A DNA stretch of 64,000 nucleotides from JAFHCF01 sp048497495 (lineage in GTDB: Bacteria; Pseudomonadota; Alphaproteobacteria; Rhizobiales; Ancalomicrobiaceae), in the NCBI GenBank assembly GCA_048497495.1, contig JAFHCF010000162.1:1-64000 (forward strand), read 5' to 3'. Made by a program: the position numbers and the translations under genes. Positions within the stretch are counted from its first letter, which is position 1, and the number at the start of each line of letters is the position of its first letter. Under the pieces are notes generated by a model. The model had not been told where the DNA came from. It ran no database searches and saw nothing but the letters and a program-made list of their open reading frames with translations. Below, piece after piece: positions 42,765 through 51,481 of this stretch.

Positions 42765-43538
42765 ATGTCGATGATCCTGCCCCACGTCGCCCGCGGCCCC
42801 GAGGGCCGGCCGCCGATCGTCCTCCTGCACGGGTTCGCCGGCGACCGGGAGACGTGGATGGGGCAGTTGATCGGGCTCGAGACCCGCCACCGGGTGATCG
42901 CCTTCGATCTGCCCGGCCACGGGGCGGCGCTCGACTGGCCGAAGATCGGCCATGCCGGCATCGCCGCGGCGGCGGTCGCCGCCTCGCTCACGGCGATGGG
43001 GCACGCGCGGTTCCATCTCGTCGGCCATTCGATGGGTGGGGCGGTGGCGACCATCGCCGCCCAGAGGCTCGCCGAGAGCGGCCATGTGGCGAGCCTCACC
43101 CTGGTGGCGCCGGGCGGGTTCGGGCCGGAGATCAACGCGCGGCTCTTGCGCCGTTTCGCGTTGGCGACCGAGGAGGCCGAGATCCAGGCCCTGCACGAAC
43201 AGTTCTTCGGCTTCGAGAAGCCGGTGCCGCCGGCGATGGCCCGGCGCATGGCGGAGGCGCGCCGCGATCCGCGCGTGGTGGAGACGCTCGCCCGCGTCGG
43301 CGAGGCGATTCTCGACGGCGAACGCCAGAAGAGCTTCGATCTTTCCGCCCTCGCCGATCTGCCCCATCCGATCCGCCTGATCTGGGGCAATCAGGACCGG
43401 GTGCTGCCGATCCATCAGAGCCGAGGCGTGCCCGGCGTCGTCGCCGTCCATGTCTTCCCCGGCGTCGGCCACATGCCGCATCTCGAGGTGCCGCGCGAGG
43501 TGACGCGGCTGATCGGCGAGAGCGCGGCGGCGGCGTGA
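42765..43538 (+). CDS. Alpha/beta hydrolase
   Basis: Hydrolase of 257 residues with oxyanion-hole motif LLHGFAGD, nucleophile Ser89 in GHSMGG, acid in WGNQDRVLP and His in GVGHMPHLE. It resembles the hydrolase domain of acetoin dehydrogenase E2-like proteins but lacks a lipoyl domain. It lies after the phaAB terminator, so a role in PHB or hydroxybutyrate ester turnover is only suggestive. Confidence 0.8.
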   Translation: MSMILPHVARGPEGRPPIVLLHGFAGDRETWMGQLIGLETRHRVIAFDLPGHGAALDWPKIGHAGIAAAAVAASLTAMGHARFHLVGHSMGGAVATIAAQRLAESGHVASLTLVAPGGFGPEINARLLRRFALATEEAEIQALHEQFFGFEKPVPPAMARRMAEARRDPRVVETLARVGEAILDGERQKSFDLSALADLPHPIRLIWGNQDRVLPIHQSRGVPGVVAVHVFPGVGHMPHLEVPREVTRLIGESAAAA

Positions 43539-43627
43539 TACGGGGTCCGGCGGAGTGCTTCGCGAGGCCGCAACCACGCGATCGAAATCGGCCTCGTTCG
43601 GACGGGACGCTCTCGGCGGGCGGAATC

Positions 43628-43677
43628 CGAAACCCGAATGGATCATTCGGATTTCGTAAGACTCGGCGTTTTCGCCG
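43628..43677. other. Hairpin cluster before a small membrane protein gene
   Basis: Two adjacent inverted repeats: CGAAAcCCGAAT / ATTCGGaTTTCG (43628-43656) and CGGCG-TTTT-CGCCG (43664-43677). They lie in the 43539-43797 gap. They could end the hydrolase transcript or act as an upstream control element. Confidence 0.4.
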
Positions 43678-43797
43678 AAACACGGCGCTTTCGGGCGGCC
43701 CATACCGGCCTGCGGCATGCTGGGCAGTTCTCGAGCAGCCGATCCCGTGTTAATCATGGGATCATCACAACGTCCTGGCGCAATCGGCGGAGCGGGC

Positions 43798-44070
43798 ATG
43801 ATCGTCTGGGCCATGGGGGGCCTCATCGTCGGCTGGATTCTCTCCACCCGTTTGCGGGTGGACAGCCTCGGCGTCTTCCTGCTGTCCTCGGTCGTGCTGC
43901 CGCTCGTCGTCTTCGCGGTGGTGCGCCGCTTCGATATCGACGTGGTGTGGGGCTACGCCGCCTTCTGGGTGGCGGTGCAGGGGTCCTATCTGTTGGCCAA
44001 TCTCGTCGCCGAAAAGACGGCGCCGAAGGCCGGCGAAGGCAGCGACGGCGGCGCGCTCGAGCGCGCCTGA
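43798..44070 (+). CDS. Small hypothetical membrane protein
   Basis: About 90 residues from ATG 43798 (MIVWAMGGLIVGWIL). The frame also allows a start at 43717 with a 27-residue hydrophilic extension. Three hydrophobic segments are visible: the start, VFLLSSVVLPLVVFAVV, and VVWGYAAFWVAVQGSYLLA. It ends in a Lys/Glu/Gly-rich tail. No family is recognised. It stands alone between a hydrolase and a convergent aldo/keto reductase. Confidence 0.55.
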   Translation: MIVWAMGGLIVGWILSTRLRVDSLGVFLLSSVVLPLVVFAVVRRFDIDVVWGYAAFWVAVQGSYLLANLVAEKTAPKAGEGSDGGALERA

Positions 44071-44176
44071 TCGATCCCTCCCGCCGATCCCCCGCCGATC
44101 CCGCTCTTGGCCGGTCCTCGTCCTCGAACGCGTCTTCTCGACGCCGTTTCCACGCGGTCGGCGACGCTTCCCGACC

Positions 44177-45229
44177 TCACGGGCAGGGGTTGGGATAGCG
44201 CAGATGGATGGCGTCGACCTTCGCGGCGATCTCGGGCGGCATCGACCAATCGAAGGCGGCGAGATCCTCCTCGAGCTGGGCCATCGTGGTGGCGCCGATG
44301 ATGGTCGACGTGACGAAGGAGCGCGAGGCGACGAAGGCCAGAGCCAGCGTCGCCGGGGTCACGCCGGCTTCCGCCGCGAGCGCCACATAGGCCTCGATCG
44401 CCTCGTCGGTGTTGGGCCGCTGGTAGCGCTGGGCGCGGTCGAACAACACGGTGCGCGAGCCGGCGGGGCGGGCGCCGTGGAGGTATTTGCCGGTGAGGTA
44501 GCCCTGGGCGAGCGGCGAATAGGGCAGCAACGACACGCCCTCGCGGATGCAGGCCTCGGCGAGATTGACCTCGAAGGTCCGGTTGAGCGCCGAATAGGCG
44601 TTCTGGATCGAGGCGATGCGGGGACCGCCGGTCACCTCCGCCGCCCGGAGCCAGCGCATCACTCCCCAGGTGCTCTCGTTCGACAGGCCGATGTGGCGGA
44701 TGCGGCCGGCCTTCACGTGGGCGGCGAGGGCGTCGAGCGCCTCCTCGATCGTCGCCTCGTCGCCGCGCGGCGTCGGGTCGGTCCAGATCGTCGGGTTGGA
44801 GCCGAAGCCGGGCACCAGACGCTCCGGCCAATGCACCTGATAGAGATCGATGGTGTCGATGCCCAGGCGCCTCAGGCTGCCGAACACCGCCTCGTCGATC
44901 TGGGCGCGCACCAGCCGGGACGGGGAGCCGTCCTCGCGGAACCACTTCATGTCGGAACGGCCGCAGACCTTGGTGGCGATGGTCAGCCGATCGCGGTTGC
45001 CGCGCGCCGCCATCCACGAGCCGATGATCTCCTCGGTGCGGCCGGCGGTCTCGGGCCGGGGTGGGATGGCGTAGAGCTCGGCGGTGTCGAGGAAGTCGAC
45101 GCCGGCGGCGAGGGCGCGGTCGAGCTGGGCGTGGCCCTCGGCCTCGGTGTTCTGTTCGCCGAAGGTCATGGTGCCGAGGCAGACGGCGGGAACGGTGAGG
45201 TCGGTCAGGCCGAGACGGTTGCGACGCAT
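44177..45229 (-). CDS. Aldo/keto reductase (Tas-like)
   Basis: NADPH-dependent reductase of 350 residues with a TIM barrel. The catalytic tetrad is visible: Asp and Tyr in FLDTAELYAIP, Lys in IATKVCG and His in LYQVHWPER. The NADP-binding end is seen in TSTIIGATTMAQLEEDL. The length and the PRPETAGRTEEIIG insertion fit the Tas/YajO-like group. The physiological substrate is unknown. The tesA-like gene lies 23 bases downstream.. transcription order makes tesA first and this gene second on the minus strand. Confidence 0.88.
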   Translation of the reverse strand: MRRNRLGLTDLTVPAVCLGTMTFGEQNTEAEGHAQLDRALAAGVDFLDTAELYAIPPRPETAGRTEEIIGSWMAARGNRDRLTIATKVCGRSDMKWFREDGSPSRLVRAQIDEAVFGSLRRLGIDTIDLYQVHWPERLVPGFGSNPTIWTDPTPRGDEATIEEALDALAAHVKAGRIRHIGLSNESTWGVMRWLRAAEVTGGPRIASIQNAYSALNRTFEVNLAEACIREGVSLLPYSPLAQGYLTGKYLHGARPAGSRTVLFDRAQRYQRPNTDEAIEAYVALAAEAGVTPATLALAFVASRSFVTSTIIGATTMAQLEEDLAAFDWSMPPEIAAKVDAIHLRYPNPCP

Positions 45230-45252
45230 GGAATCTCTCGTGGCTGGGGTCG

Positions 45253-45951
45253 TCAGGGATGAGCGGCGCGGACGCGGGCGACGAGTTCGCGCACGGTCGG
45301 CAGGATGCGGGCGACGATGACGTCGACCCCTTCGGCGGTCGGGTGGAGACCGTCGGGCAGGACGAGTTTGGGATCGAGGGCGACGCCGTCGAGGAAGAAG
45401 GGATAGACGAGGGCGCCGTGCGCCTTCGCGACATCGGCGAAGATCGGATCGAAGGCGGCGACGTAGTCCGGCCCGAGATTGCGCGGCGCCATCATGCCGG
45501 CGACCAGCACCTTCTGGCCGCGCGCGGTGAGCCGCGAGACGATTTCGTCGAGATTGTCTCGGGCGTCCGCCGCCGGCAGCCCGCGCAGCGCGTCGTTGGC
45601 GCCGAGTTCGACGATCACCGCGTCGGCGTCCTTCGGCACCGACCAGTCGAGGCGGGCGAGACCCATGTCGGTGGTGTCGCCGGAGAGGCCGGCATCGATC
45701 ACTTCGACGTGAAGGCCCTCGGCCTTCAGCGCCGCCTCCAGCCTGGGGGCGAAACCGCGGCCCGGCGGAAGGCCATATCCGGCGGTCAGGCTGTCACCGA
45801 AGGCGACGATCCGAATTGCCCGATCGGCTGCGGCCAGCGACGACGAAGGCGCCCCGAAGGCGGCGAGAATCGCCAGGACGAGGGCGAATGCGGCCGCGAC
45901 GGCGGGTCCGACGCGTCGGCCGCTTCGGAATTGTTCGGACATCTCGGTCAT
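45253..45951 (-). CDS. tesA: Arylesterase / thioesterase I (SGNH hydrolase)
   Basis: Exported esterase of 232 residues from ATG 45951 (ATG 45942 is also possible), with signal peptide FALVLAILAAFGAPSSSLAA. SGNH blocks are clear: Ser in FGDSLTAGYGLP, Gly in DAGLSGDTTD, Asn in ELGANDALRG and Asp/His in DGLHPTAEG. It is divergent from the ybbA/ybbP-like ABC genes, as in E. coli, which supports orthology. It acts on acyl esters and thioesters in the periplasm. Confidence 0.9.
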   Translation of the reverse strand: MTEMSEQFRSGRRVGPAVAAAFALVLAILAAFGAPSSSLAAADRAIRIVAFGDSLTAGYGLPPGRGFAPRLEAALKAEGLHVEVIDAGLSGDTTDMGLARLDWSVPKDADAVIVELGANDALRGLPAADARDNLDEIVSRLTARGQKVLVAGMMAPRNLGPDYVAAFDPIFADVAKAHGALVYPFFLDGVALDPKLVLPDGLHPTAEGVDVIVARILPTVRELVARVRAAHP

Positions 45952-46120
45952 GACGAGCGGAACTCGGAGGTCGGTGACGGGAGGATCGGAAGGCTTTATC
46001 GGCCGCCGATCGACACCATATGACGTTCGAGCCGAAGATTTCGAGCCCCTTCGCCGCCGCGTCTCCTCCCTCCCGTCCTCGCGCCCCGTCTCGCGCCGCC
46101 GTCGAAAGGCCTCCCCCGCC

Positions 46121-46804
46121 GTGACCGACATCGCCATTTCCCTCGAGGACGTTCATCTCACCCTGGGTCGGGGCAGTGCCGCCGTCGAGGTTCTGCGCGG
46201 CCTCTCGTTGACCATCGGCGCGGGTGAGAAGGTCGGGGTGGTCGGGGCCTCGGGATCGGGCAAGTCGACGGCGCTGATGGTGACGACCGGGCTCGAGCGG
46301 CCCGATCGCGGCCGGGTCGAGGTCGCCGGCACCGATCTTTCGGCGCTCGACGAGGACGGGCTGGCGTTGTTTCGCGGTCGCCACGTCGGCATCGTCTTCC
46401 AGTCGTTCCATCTCGTCTCCGACATGACGGCGATCGAGAACGTCGCGACGCCGCTGGAATTGCGCGGCGAAGCCGATGCCTTCGCCCGCGCCCGCGCCGA
46501 ACTCGAGGCGGTCGGGCTCGGCGGCCGGCTCGATCACTATCCGGCCCAACTCTCCGGCGGCGAGCAGCAGCGGGTGGCGATCGCCCGGGCGCTGGTCGGC
46601 CGGCCGGCGATCGTCGTCGCCGACGAGCCCACCGGCAATCTCGACGAGGAGACCGGCGCCACCATCGCCGACCTCCTGTTCGACCGGGTCGCCGACGTGC
46701 GCGCGACGCTGATGCTGGTCACCCACGATCCGGATCTCGCGGCGCGTTGCGACCGGGTGATCCACGTGCGCGCCGGGCGGACGACCGAGGGGGCCGGCCG
46801 ATGA
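46121..46804 (+). CDS. ybbA: ABC transporter ATPase, YbbA/LolD-like
   Basis: ATPase of 227 residues. GTG 46121 (TDIAISLEDVHL) matches family length; an upstream frame to 45950 is non-conserved. Walker A (GASGSGKSTAL), Q-loop (VFQSFHLVSDM), signature (LSGGEQQRVAIARAL), Walker B (IVVADEPTGNLD) and H-loop (VTHDPDLAARC) are intact. The type is MacB/LolD-like, working with large permeases as a mechanotransmitter. It overlaps the permease gene by four bases. Confidence 0.88.
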   Translation: MTDIAISLEDVHLTLGRGSAAVEVLRGLSLTIGAGEKVGVVGASGSGKSTALMVTTGLERPDRGRVEVAGTDLSALDEDGLALFRGRHVGIVFQSFHLVSDMTAIENVATPLELRGEADAFARARAELEAVGLGGRLDHYPAQLSGGEQQRVAIARALVGRPAIVVADEPTGNLDEETGATIADLLFDRVADVRATLMLVTHDPDLAARCDRVIHVRAGRTTEGAGR

Positions 46805-49398
46805 CCGGTTCGTCGGCCGAGCGCGCCGCCGTCGCCGTGCGTTTCGCGGCGCGCGCCCTGCGCGGCAACCTGAAGCGGGGCCTGCGCGGCTTCGGCATCT
46901 TCGTCGCCTGTCTGGCGCTCGGCGTCGCGGCGATCGCCGGCGTCGCCGCCCTCGGGCGGTCCTTCGACGCCTCGCTCGCCGCCCAGGGCGATCTCATTCT
47001 CGGCGGCGACATCGCCTTCTCGGTCCACCATCAGCCGATCGGCGCGGCGGAACGCGACTTTCTCGCCCGGCGCGGCCGGCTCTCCGATGTGGCGACGCTG
47101 CGGGCGATGGCGCGGCGCGACGGCGGGACCGCCGTCCTGGTCGAGGCCAAGGCGGTCGACGACGCCTATCCGCTCGCCGGCCGGCTGACGGTCGCCACCG
47201 GCGCCGTCGGCGGCGCCGGCGTGCCCGCCACCGACGGTCGGGCGCTGCTCGCCGCCGGAAGCGATGCCGCCGGGCCTCTGTGGGGCGCCCTGGTGGAGGA
47301 CACCCTGTTGCCGCGCCTCGGGGCGAAGGTCGGCGACGTGATCTCGGTCGGATCGATCCGGCTGAGGATCGCCGGGGTGATCGCCGACGAGCCCGATCGG
47401 CTGGCGAGCGGCATCGGCTTCGGCCCGCGCCTGATGATGTCGCGCGCCGCGCTGGAGGCCTCGGGCCTGTTGGCGCCGGGCAGCCTGGTGCGCTGGCACA
47501 CCCGGGTGAAGCTCGCGTCCGGCGAGGACATCGCCGCCACGGTCGCCGCCGCGAAGGCGGCTTTCCCGAGCGCCGGTTGGGAGATCCGCTCGCGCGCCGA
47601 GGCGGCGCCGGGACTGAAGGCGACGATCGATCGCTTCGTCCAGTTCCTCACCCTGGTCGGGCTCACCACCTTGGTGATCGGCGGCCTCGGGGTCGCCCAC
47701 GCGGTCGTCGGCCACCTGGAACGCCGTCGGGAGACCATCGCCATCTGGAAGACGTTGGGGGCGACGCGCGGCTTCGTCTTTCTCGTCCACGGGCTGGAGA
47801 TCGGCGCCATCGCGGTCATCGGCATCGGCCTCGGGGTGGTGATCGGCGCCGCCGTGCCCTGGGTCTTCGCCGGGCCGCTGGGGGCCGCCCTCGGTCTCGA
47901 TCTGATGCCGGTGATGGCGACCGGACCGTTGATCCTGGCGGCGCTCGAGGGCGCGGTCACGGCGGCGCTGTTCGTCGCGGTGCCGCTGGGCGCCGCGGTC
48001 GACGCGCGGCCGGCGGCGCTCTATCGCGGGTCGATCGAGACGGCGCCGAGGTGGCCGCGTCTCGCTCGGATCGTGCCGGCGAGCCTGCTGGCGGCGGCGC
48101 TCCTGGCGCTGGTCGTCGGGCTGTCGCCGGAGCGGCGGATCACGCTGCCCTATCTCGGCCTCCTGGTCGCGGCCTTCGTGGTGTTGCGGCTGGTCGCGGC
48201 GGGGCTGATCGCCGTCGCCCGCCGGATGCCCCGGCCGGGGATCTTCGAGGCGCGCACGGCGATCGCGGCGATCGCCCGACCGGGGGCGCCGACGGTGTCG
48301 ATCGTGCTCTCCCTCGGCCTCGGGGCGACGCTCCTGGCGGCGTTGACGCAGGTGGAGAGCGGGCTGTCGCGGGCACTGTCGTCGACGCTGCCCGATCAGG
48401 CGCCGAGCTTCTTCTTCATCGACGTGCCGGCGCGCGACGCCGATGCCTTCCGCGTCTTCCTGCGTGACGAGGCGAAGGACGCCACCGTCGCCGACGTGCC
48501 GATGCTGCGCGGCCGCATCGTCGCCCTGAAGGGGGTGCCGGCGGAGAAGGCGCAAGTCGCCGACAGCGCCAAGTTCGTCCTCGAGGGCGATCGCGGCGTC
48601 ACCTATTCGGCGGTGCCACCGGCCAATTCGACGGTGGTCGAGGGATCCTGGTGGGCGCCCGACCATGCCGGGCCGCCGCTCGTCTCGTTCGATGCGGAAA
48701 CCGCCAAGGGGCTGGGGCTCGCCATCGGCGACGAGGTCACGGTCAACGTGCTCGGCCGCGACGTCGAGGCGACGGTCGCCAATTTCCGGCGGATCGAATG
48801 GGATCGGCTGGCGATCAACTTCTTCATGGTGTTCTCGCCCGACGCCTTCCGGGGGGCGCCGGCGACGCGGCTGGTCACCGTGACCTGGCCCGGCGGTGGC
48901 CGGCCGGCGGAGGAGCTGGCGCTCCTGACCAAGGTGGTCGAGCGCTTCCCCGTGGTCTCGGCGATCCGGGTGCGCGAGGCGTTGACCCGGGTCGACGATC
49001 TGATGCGACGGGCGTCGGCCGGGGTGACGGCGGTCGCCGGTTTCGCGGTGATCGCGGCGATCCTGGTGCTCGCCGGCGCGCTCGCGGCGCGGCAGGAGGC
49101 GCGCATCCGCGACGCGGCGATCCTGGCGGCGCTGGGGGCGACGCGGCGACGCCTGCTCGGGGCGCTGGGCCTGGAATTCGCCCTCATCGCGCTGGCGAGC
49201 GGGCTCTTCGCGGCGGCCGTCGGCACCGCGGCGGCGTGGTATGTGCTGACCCGGGTGATGAAGCTTCCCTTCGTCGCCGATCCGGTCGCGGTGATCGTCG
49301 TGGTGGTCGCCACCGCGGTGCTGACGGTCGCCCTCGGGCTGCTGTCGACCCGCTCGGCGCTGAGCCGGCGTCCGGCGGAGGTGTTGCGGGCGAGTTGA
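46801..49398 (+). CDS. ybbP: ABC transporter permease, YbbP-like (FtsX/MacB type)
   Basis: Large inner-membrane protein of 865 residues with an N-terminal helix (GFGIFVACLALGVAAIAGVA), a periplasmic domain, a first FtsX-like block at about 280-400 (TLVVIGGLGVAHAV-like region), and a second block near the C-terminus (RDAAILAALGATRRRLLGAL). Start is ATG 46801, overlapping the ATPase stop. With tesA and ybbA it forms a conserved set. The transported lipid or peptide is unknown. Confidence 0.88.
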   Translation: MTGSSAERAAVAVRFAARALRGNLKRGLRGFGIFVACLALGVAAIAGVAALGRSFDASLAAQGDLILGGDIAFSVHHQPIGAAERDFLARRGRLSDVATLRAMARRDGGTAVLVEAKAVDDAYPLAGRLTVATGAVGGAGVPATDGRALLAAGSDAAGPLWGALVEDTLLPRLGAKVGDVISVGSIRLRIAGVIADEPDRLASGIGFGPRLMMSRAALEASGLLAPGSLVRWHTRVKLASGEDIAATVAAAKAAFPSAGWEIRSRAEAAPGLKATIDRFVQFLTLVGLTTLVIGGLGVAHAVVGHLERRRETIAIWKTLGATRGFVFLVHGLEIGAIAVIGIGLGVVIGAAVPWVFAGPLGAALGLDLMPVMATGPLILAALEGAVTAALFVAVPLGAAVDARPAALYRGSIETAPRWPRLARIVPASLLAAALLALVVGLSPERRITLPYLGLLVAAFVVLRLVAAGLIAVARRMPRPGIFEARTAIAAIARPGAPTVSIVLSLGLGATLLAALTQVESGLSRALSSTLPDQAPSFFFIDVPARDADAFRVFLRDEAKDATVADVPMLRGRIVALKGVPAEKAQVADSAKFVLEGDRGVTYSAVPPANSTVVEGSWWAPDHAGPPLVSFDAETAKGLGLAIGDEVTVNVLGRDVEATVANFRRIEWDRLAINFFMVFSPDAFRGAPATRLVTVTWPGGGRPAEELALLTKVVERFPVVSAIRVREALTRVDDLMRRASAGVTAVAGFAVIAAILVLAGALAARQEARIRDAAILAALGATRRRLLGALGLEFALIALASGLFAAAVGTAAAWYVLTRVMKLPFVADPVAVIVVVVATAVLTVALGLLSTRSALSRRPAEVLRAS

Positions 49399-49565
49399 GG
49401 GCGCGTCGGGGGGCGCCGGCGTCGGGCGGATCATTACCGATATTTCATGAAATCGATTCGCAGGGGTCCCAGGGGGTGCCTTGCGGCCGTCGAATTCACG
49501 CCCCATATTCGAGTTCGGAGCCACGCTGGCGCGAGCCGCGGGCACGGACGAAAGGATTTTGACTG

Positions 49566-50363
49566 ATGGCGAACTTCGGCAACGACTCCGCCCGGTTCGG
49601 TTCGACGCTGGCGCGCCCGGACGCCCAGGCGATCGACCGTGGCCTGCGCAGCTACATGACCTCGATCTACAACTACATGGCCATCGGCGTCGCCATCACC
49701 GGCCTCGCCGCGCTGATCATCTATTCGATGTCGGTGACCGACATCGGGTCGGCCGACGCGGTGGCGCGGATCTCCAAGACCGTCGCCCTGACCGCCTTCG
49801 GCAAGGCGCTGTTCATCGGCCCGCTGAAGTGGGTGGTGATGCTCGCCCCGCTCGGCCTGGTCTTCCTCCTCGGCTTCCGGATCGACCGCATGCAGCCCTC
49901 GACGGCGCAGGGCGTGTTCTTCCTCTATGCCGCGCTGGTGGGCATTTCGATCTCGACGATCCTGATGGTCTACACCCACACCTCGGTGGCTCGGGTGTTC
50001 TTCATCTCGGCCGCGGCCTTCGGTGGTCTGTCGCTCTACGGCTACACCACGCAGAAGTCGCTGTCGGGCATGGGCTCGTTCCTGATGATGGGCCTGATCG
50101 GCATCCTGATCGCCAGTCTGGTCAACATCTTCCTGGCCTCGAGCGCGCTGCAGTTCGCCATCTCGGTGATCGGCGTGCTGGTGTTCGCCGGCCTCACCGC
50201 CTACGACACCCAGAAGCTCAAGGAACAGTACCTCTACGGGCTCGAGGGCGCCGACCAGGCCACCATCGGCCGCTCGGCGATCATGGGCGCGCTCACCCTC
50301 TACCTCGACTTCATCAACCTCTTCATGATGTTGATGCATCTGTTCGGCCAGCGCGACGAGTGA
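49566..50363 (+). CDS. Bax inhibitor-1/YccA-family membrane protein
   Basis: Integral membrane protein of 265 residues with about seven hydrophobic segments. It begins with an N-terminal polar part (DRGLRSYMTSIYNYMAIGVA) and ends near LYLDFINLFMMLMHLFG, both typical of the BI-1 family. The conserved AYDTQKLK segment is present. Members affect membrane protein quality control or calcium leak. A strong terminator follows. Confidence 0.9.
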   Translation: MANFGNDSARFGSTLARPDAQAIDRGLRSYMTSIYNYMAIGVAITGLAALIIYSMSVTDIGSADAVARISKTVALTAFGKALFIGPLKWVVMLAPLGLVFLLGFRIDRMQPSTAQGVFFLYAALVGISISTILMVYTHTSVARVFFISAAAFGGLSLYGYTTQKSLSGMGSFLMMGLIGILIASLVNIFLASSALQFAISVIGVLVFAGLTAYDTQKLKEQYLYGLEGADQATIGRSAIMGALTLYLDFINLFMMLMHLFGQRDE

Positions 50364-50428
50364 TCGAGGCGGCAGGGCGGATCTTTCGGGATCCGCCTAT
50401 CGCCGGGCCGGAAAACCTGAAACGATGC

Positions 50429-50465
50429 GAAGGCGCGGGATCCACTCCCGCGCCTTCTCTTTTTT
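50429..50465 (+). terminator. Rho-independent terminator after the BI-1 gene
   Basis: Perfect 12-base stem GAAGGCGCGGGA / TCCCGCGCCTTC with a 5-base loop, then TCTTTTTT. Confidence 0.9.
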
Positions 50466-50480
50466 CGGCCGAGGCGCGCC

Positions 50481-51365
50481 TTGTCGCAACGTTCCCTCTT
50501 CGTCGCGGTGGCGCCGCTGCTCTTCGTCCTGATCTGGTCGACGGGGTGGATCGCCGGCAAGTTCGCCACCTGGGATTCCGGTCCGCTGACCTTCCTCGCC
50601 GTGCGTTTCTTCGTGGCGATGGTGGTCTTGGTGCCACTGGCGATGGTGACCGGGGGGGCGTGGCCGCGCGGACGCCGCGCCATCGGCCACGCCATGGCCT
50701 CCGGCGTCCTGCTGCATGGGATCTATCTCGGCTGCATATGGTGGGCGATCGCCCACGGCGTGCCGGCCGGGCTCTCCGCCGTGATCGCCGCGATCCAGCC
50801 GCTGATGACCGCGTCGCTGGCGCCGCTGATGTCGCACGAGCGCATCGGCTGGCGACGGATGGTGGGCTTCGTCGTCGGCTTCCTCGGCATCGTCGTGGTG
50901 GTCTGGCCGAAGCTCTCCGGGGTGTCGGGGGCCGCGCTCACCGAGGTCGTGGTGCCGCTCGCGGTCAACGTCGGCGCGATGTTCGCGGTCACCGTCGGCA
51001 CCTTCTATCAGAAGCGCTTCGTCGCCTCGGGCGGCTTGATGCCGATCGCCGCGTTGCAGTTCCTCGGCGCCTTCCTGGTGATGCTGCCGGCGGCGGCGCT
51101 GAGCGAGGATCTCCATTTCGGCGTCACCACCGTCTCGATGCTGACGCTCGCCTGGTCGGTCGTCGGCCTGTCGATCGGCGCCATCGGCCTGCTGCTCCAT
51201 CTCATCCGCTGCGGCGAGGTGTCGCGCGCCGCCTCGCTGATCTACCTTGTGCCGCCGGCGGCGGTGGTGGAGGCATGGTTCTTCTTCGGCGAAACCCTGG
51301 AAATTCTCCAGATCGCCGGGATGATCGTCACGGCGATCGGCGTGGCGCTCGCCAATCGCCGCTGA
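50481..51365 (+). CDS. EamA/DMT-family transporter
   Basis: Membrane transporter of 294 residues with ten predicted segments in two EamA repeats (PLLFVLIWSTGWIAGKFATW at the start and LIYLVPPAAVVEAWFFFGE near the end). It starts at TTG. Members export metabolites or amino acids; the substrate is unknown. It begins just after the BI-1 terminator and is followed by mcd. Confidence 0.85.
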   Translation: MSQRSLFVAVAPLLFVLIWSTGWIAGKFATWDSGPLTFLAVRFFVAMVVLVPLAMVTGGAWPRGRRAIGHAMASGVLLHGIYLGCIWWAIAHGVPAGLSAVIAAIQPLMTASLAPLMSHERIGWRRMVGFVVGFLGIVVVVWPKLSGVSGAALTEVVVPLAVNVGAMFAVTVGTFYQKRFVASGGLMPIAALQFLGAFLVMLPAAALSEDLHFGVTTVSMLTLAWSVVGLSIGAIGLLLHLIRCGEVSRAASLIYLVPPAAVVEAWFFFGETLEILQIAGMIVTAIGVALANRR

Positions 51366-51392
51366 ATCCGGTCGCTTGCGCCTTTCGAGGCA

Positions 51393-51446
51393 TTGCATCG
51401 CCGCGGCGGTTTTCTATTCTCTCGCACTGCAACAACACAATATTGC
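51393..51446 (+). promoter_or_regulatory. Candidate promoter and dyad before mcd
   Basis: TTGCAT (51393-51398), 16 bases, TATTCT (51415-51420) resembles a promoter. Just downstream is GCAA-N10-TTGC (51429-51446), an inverted repeat near the expected transcription start that could bind a regulator of acyl-CoA genes. The mcd start is at 51482. Confidence 0.4.
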
Positions 51447-51481
51447 CGGCGAACGGTCCGTGCCGGCGGGGGAGATGGGTC

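Noticed and set aside
46537..49545. Open frame of 1002 codons antisense to the YbbP-like gene
   Set aside because: Composition is that of a reverse-strand GC-rich shadow; the sense frame has clear FtsX/MacB features.
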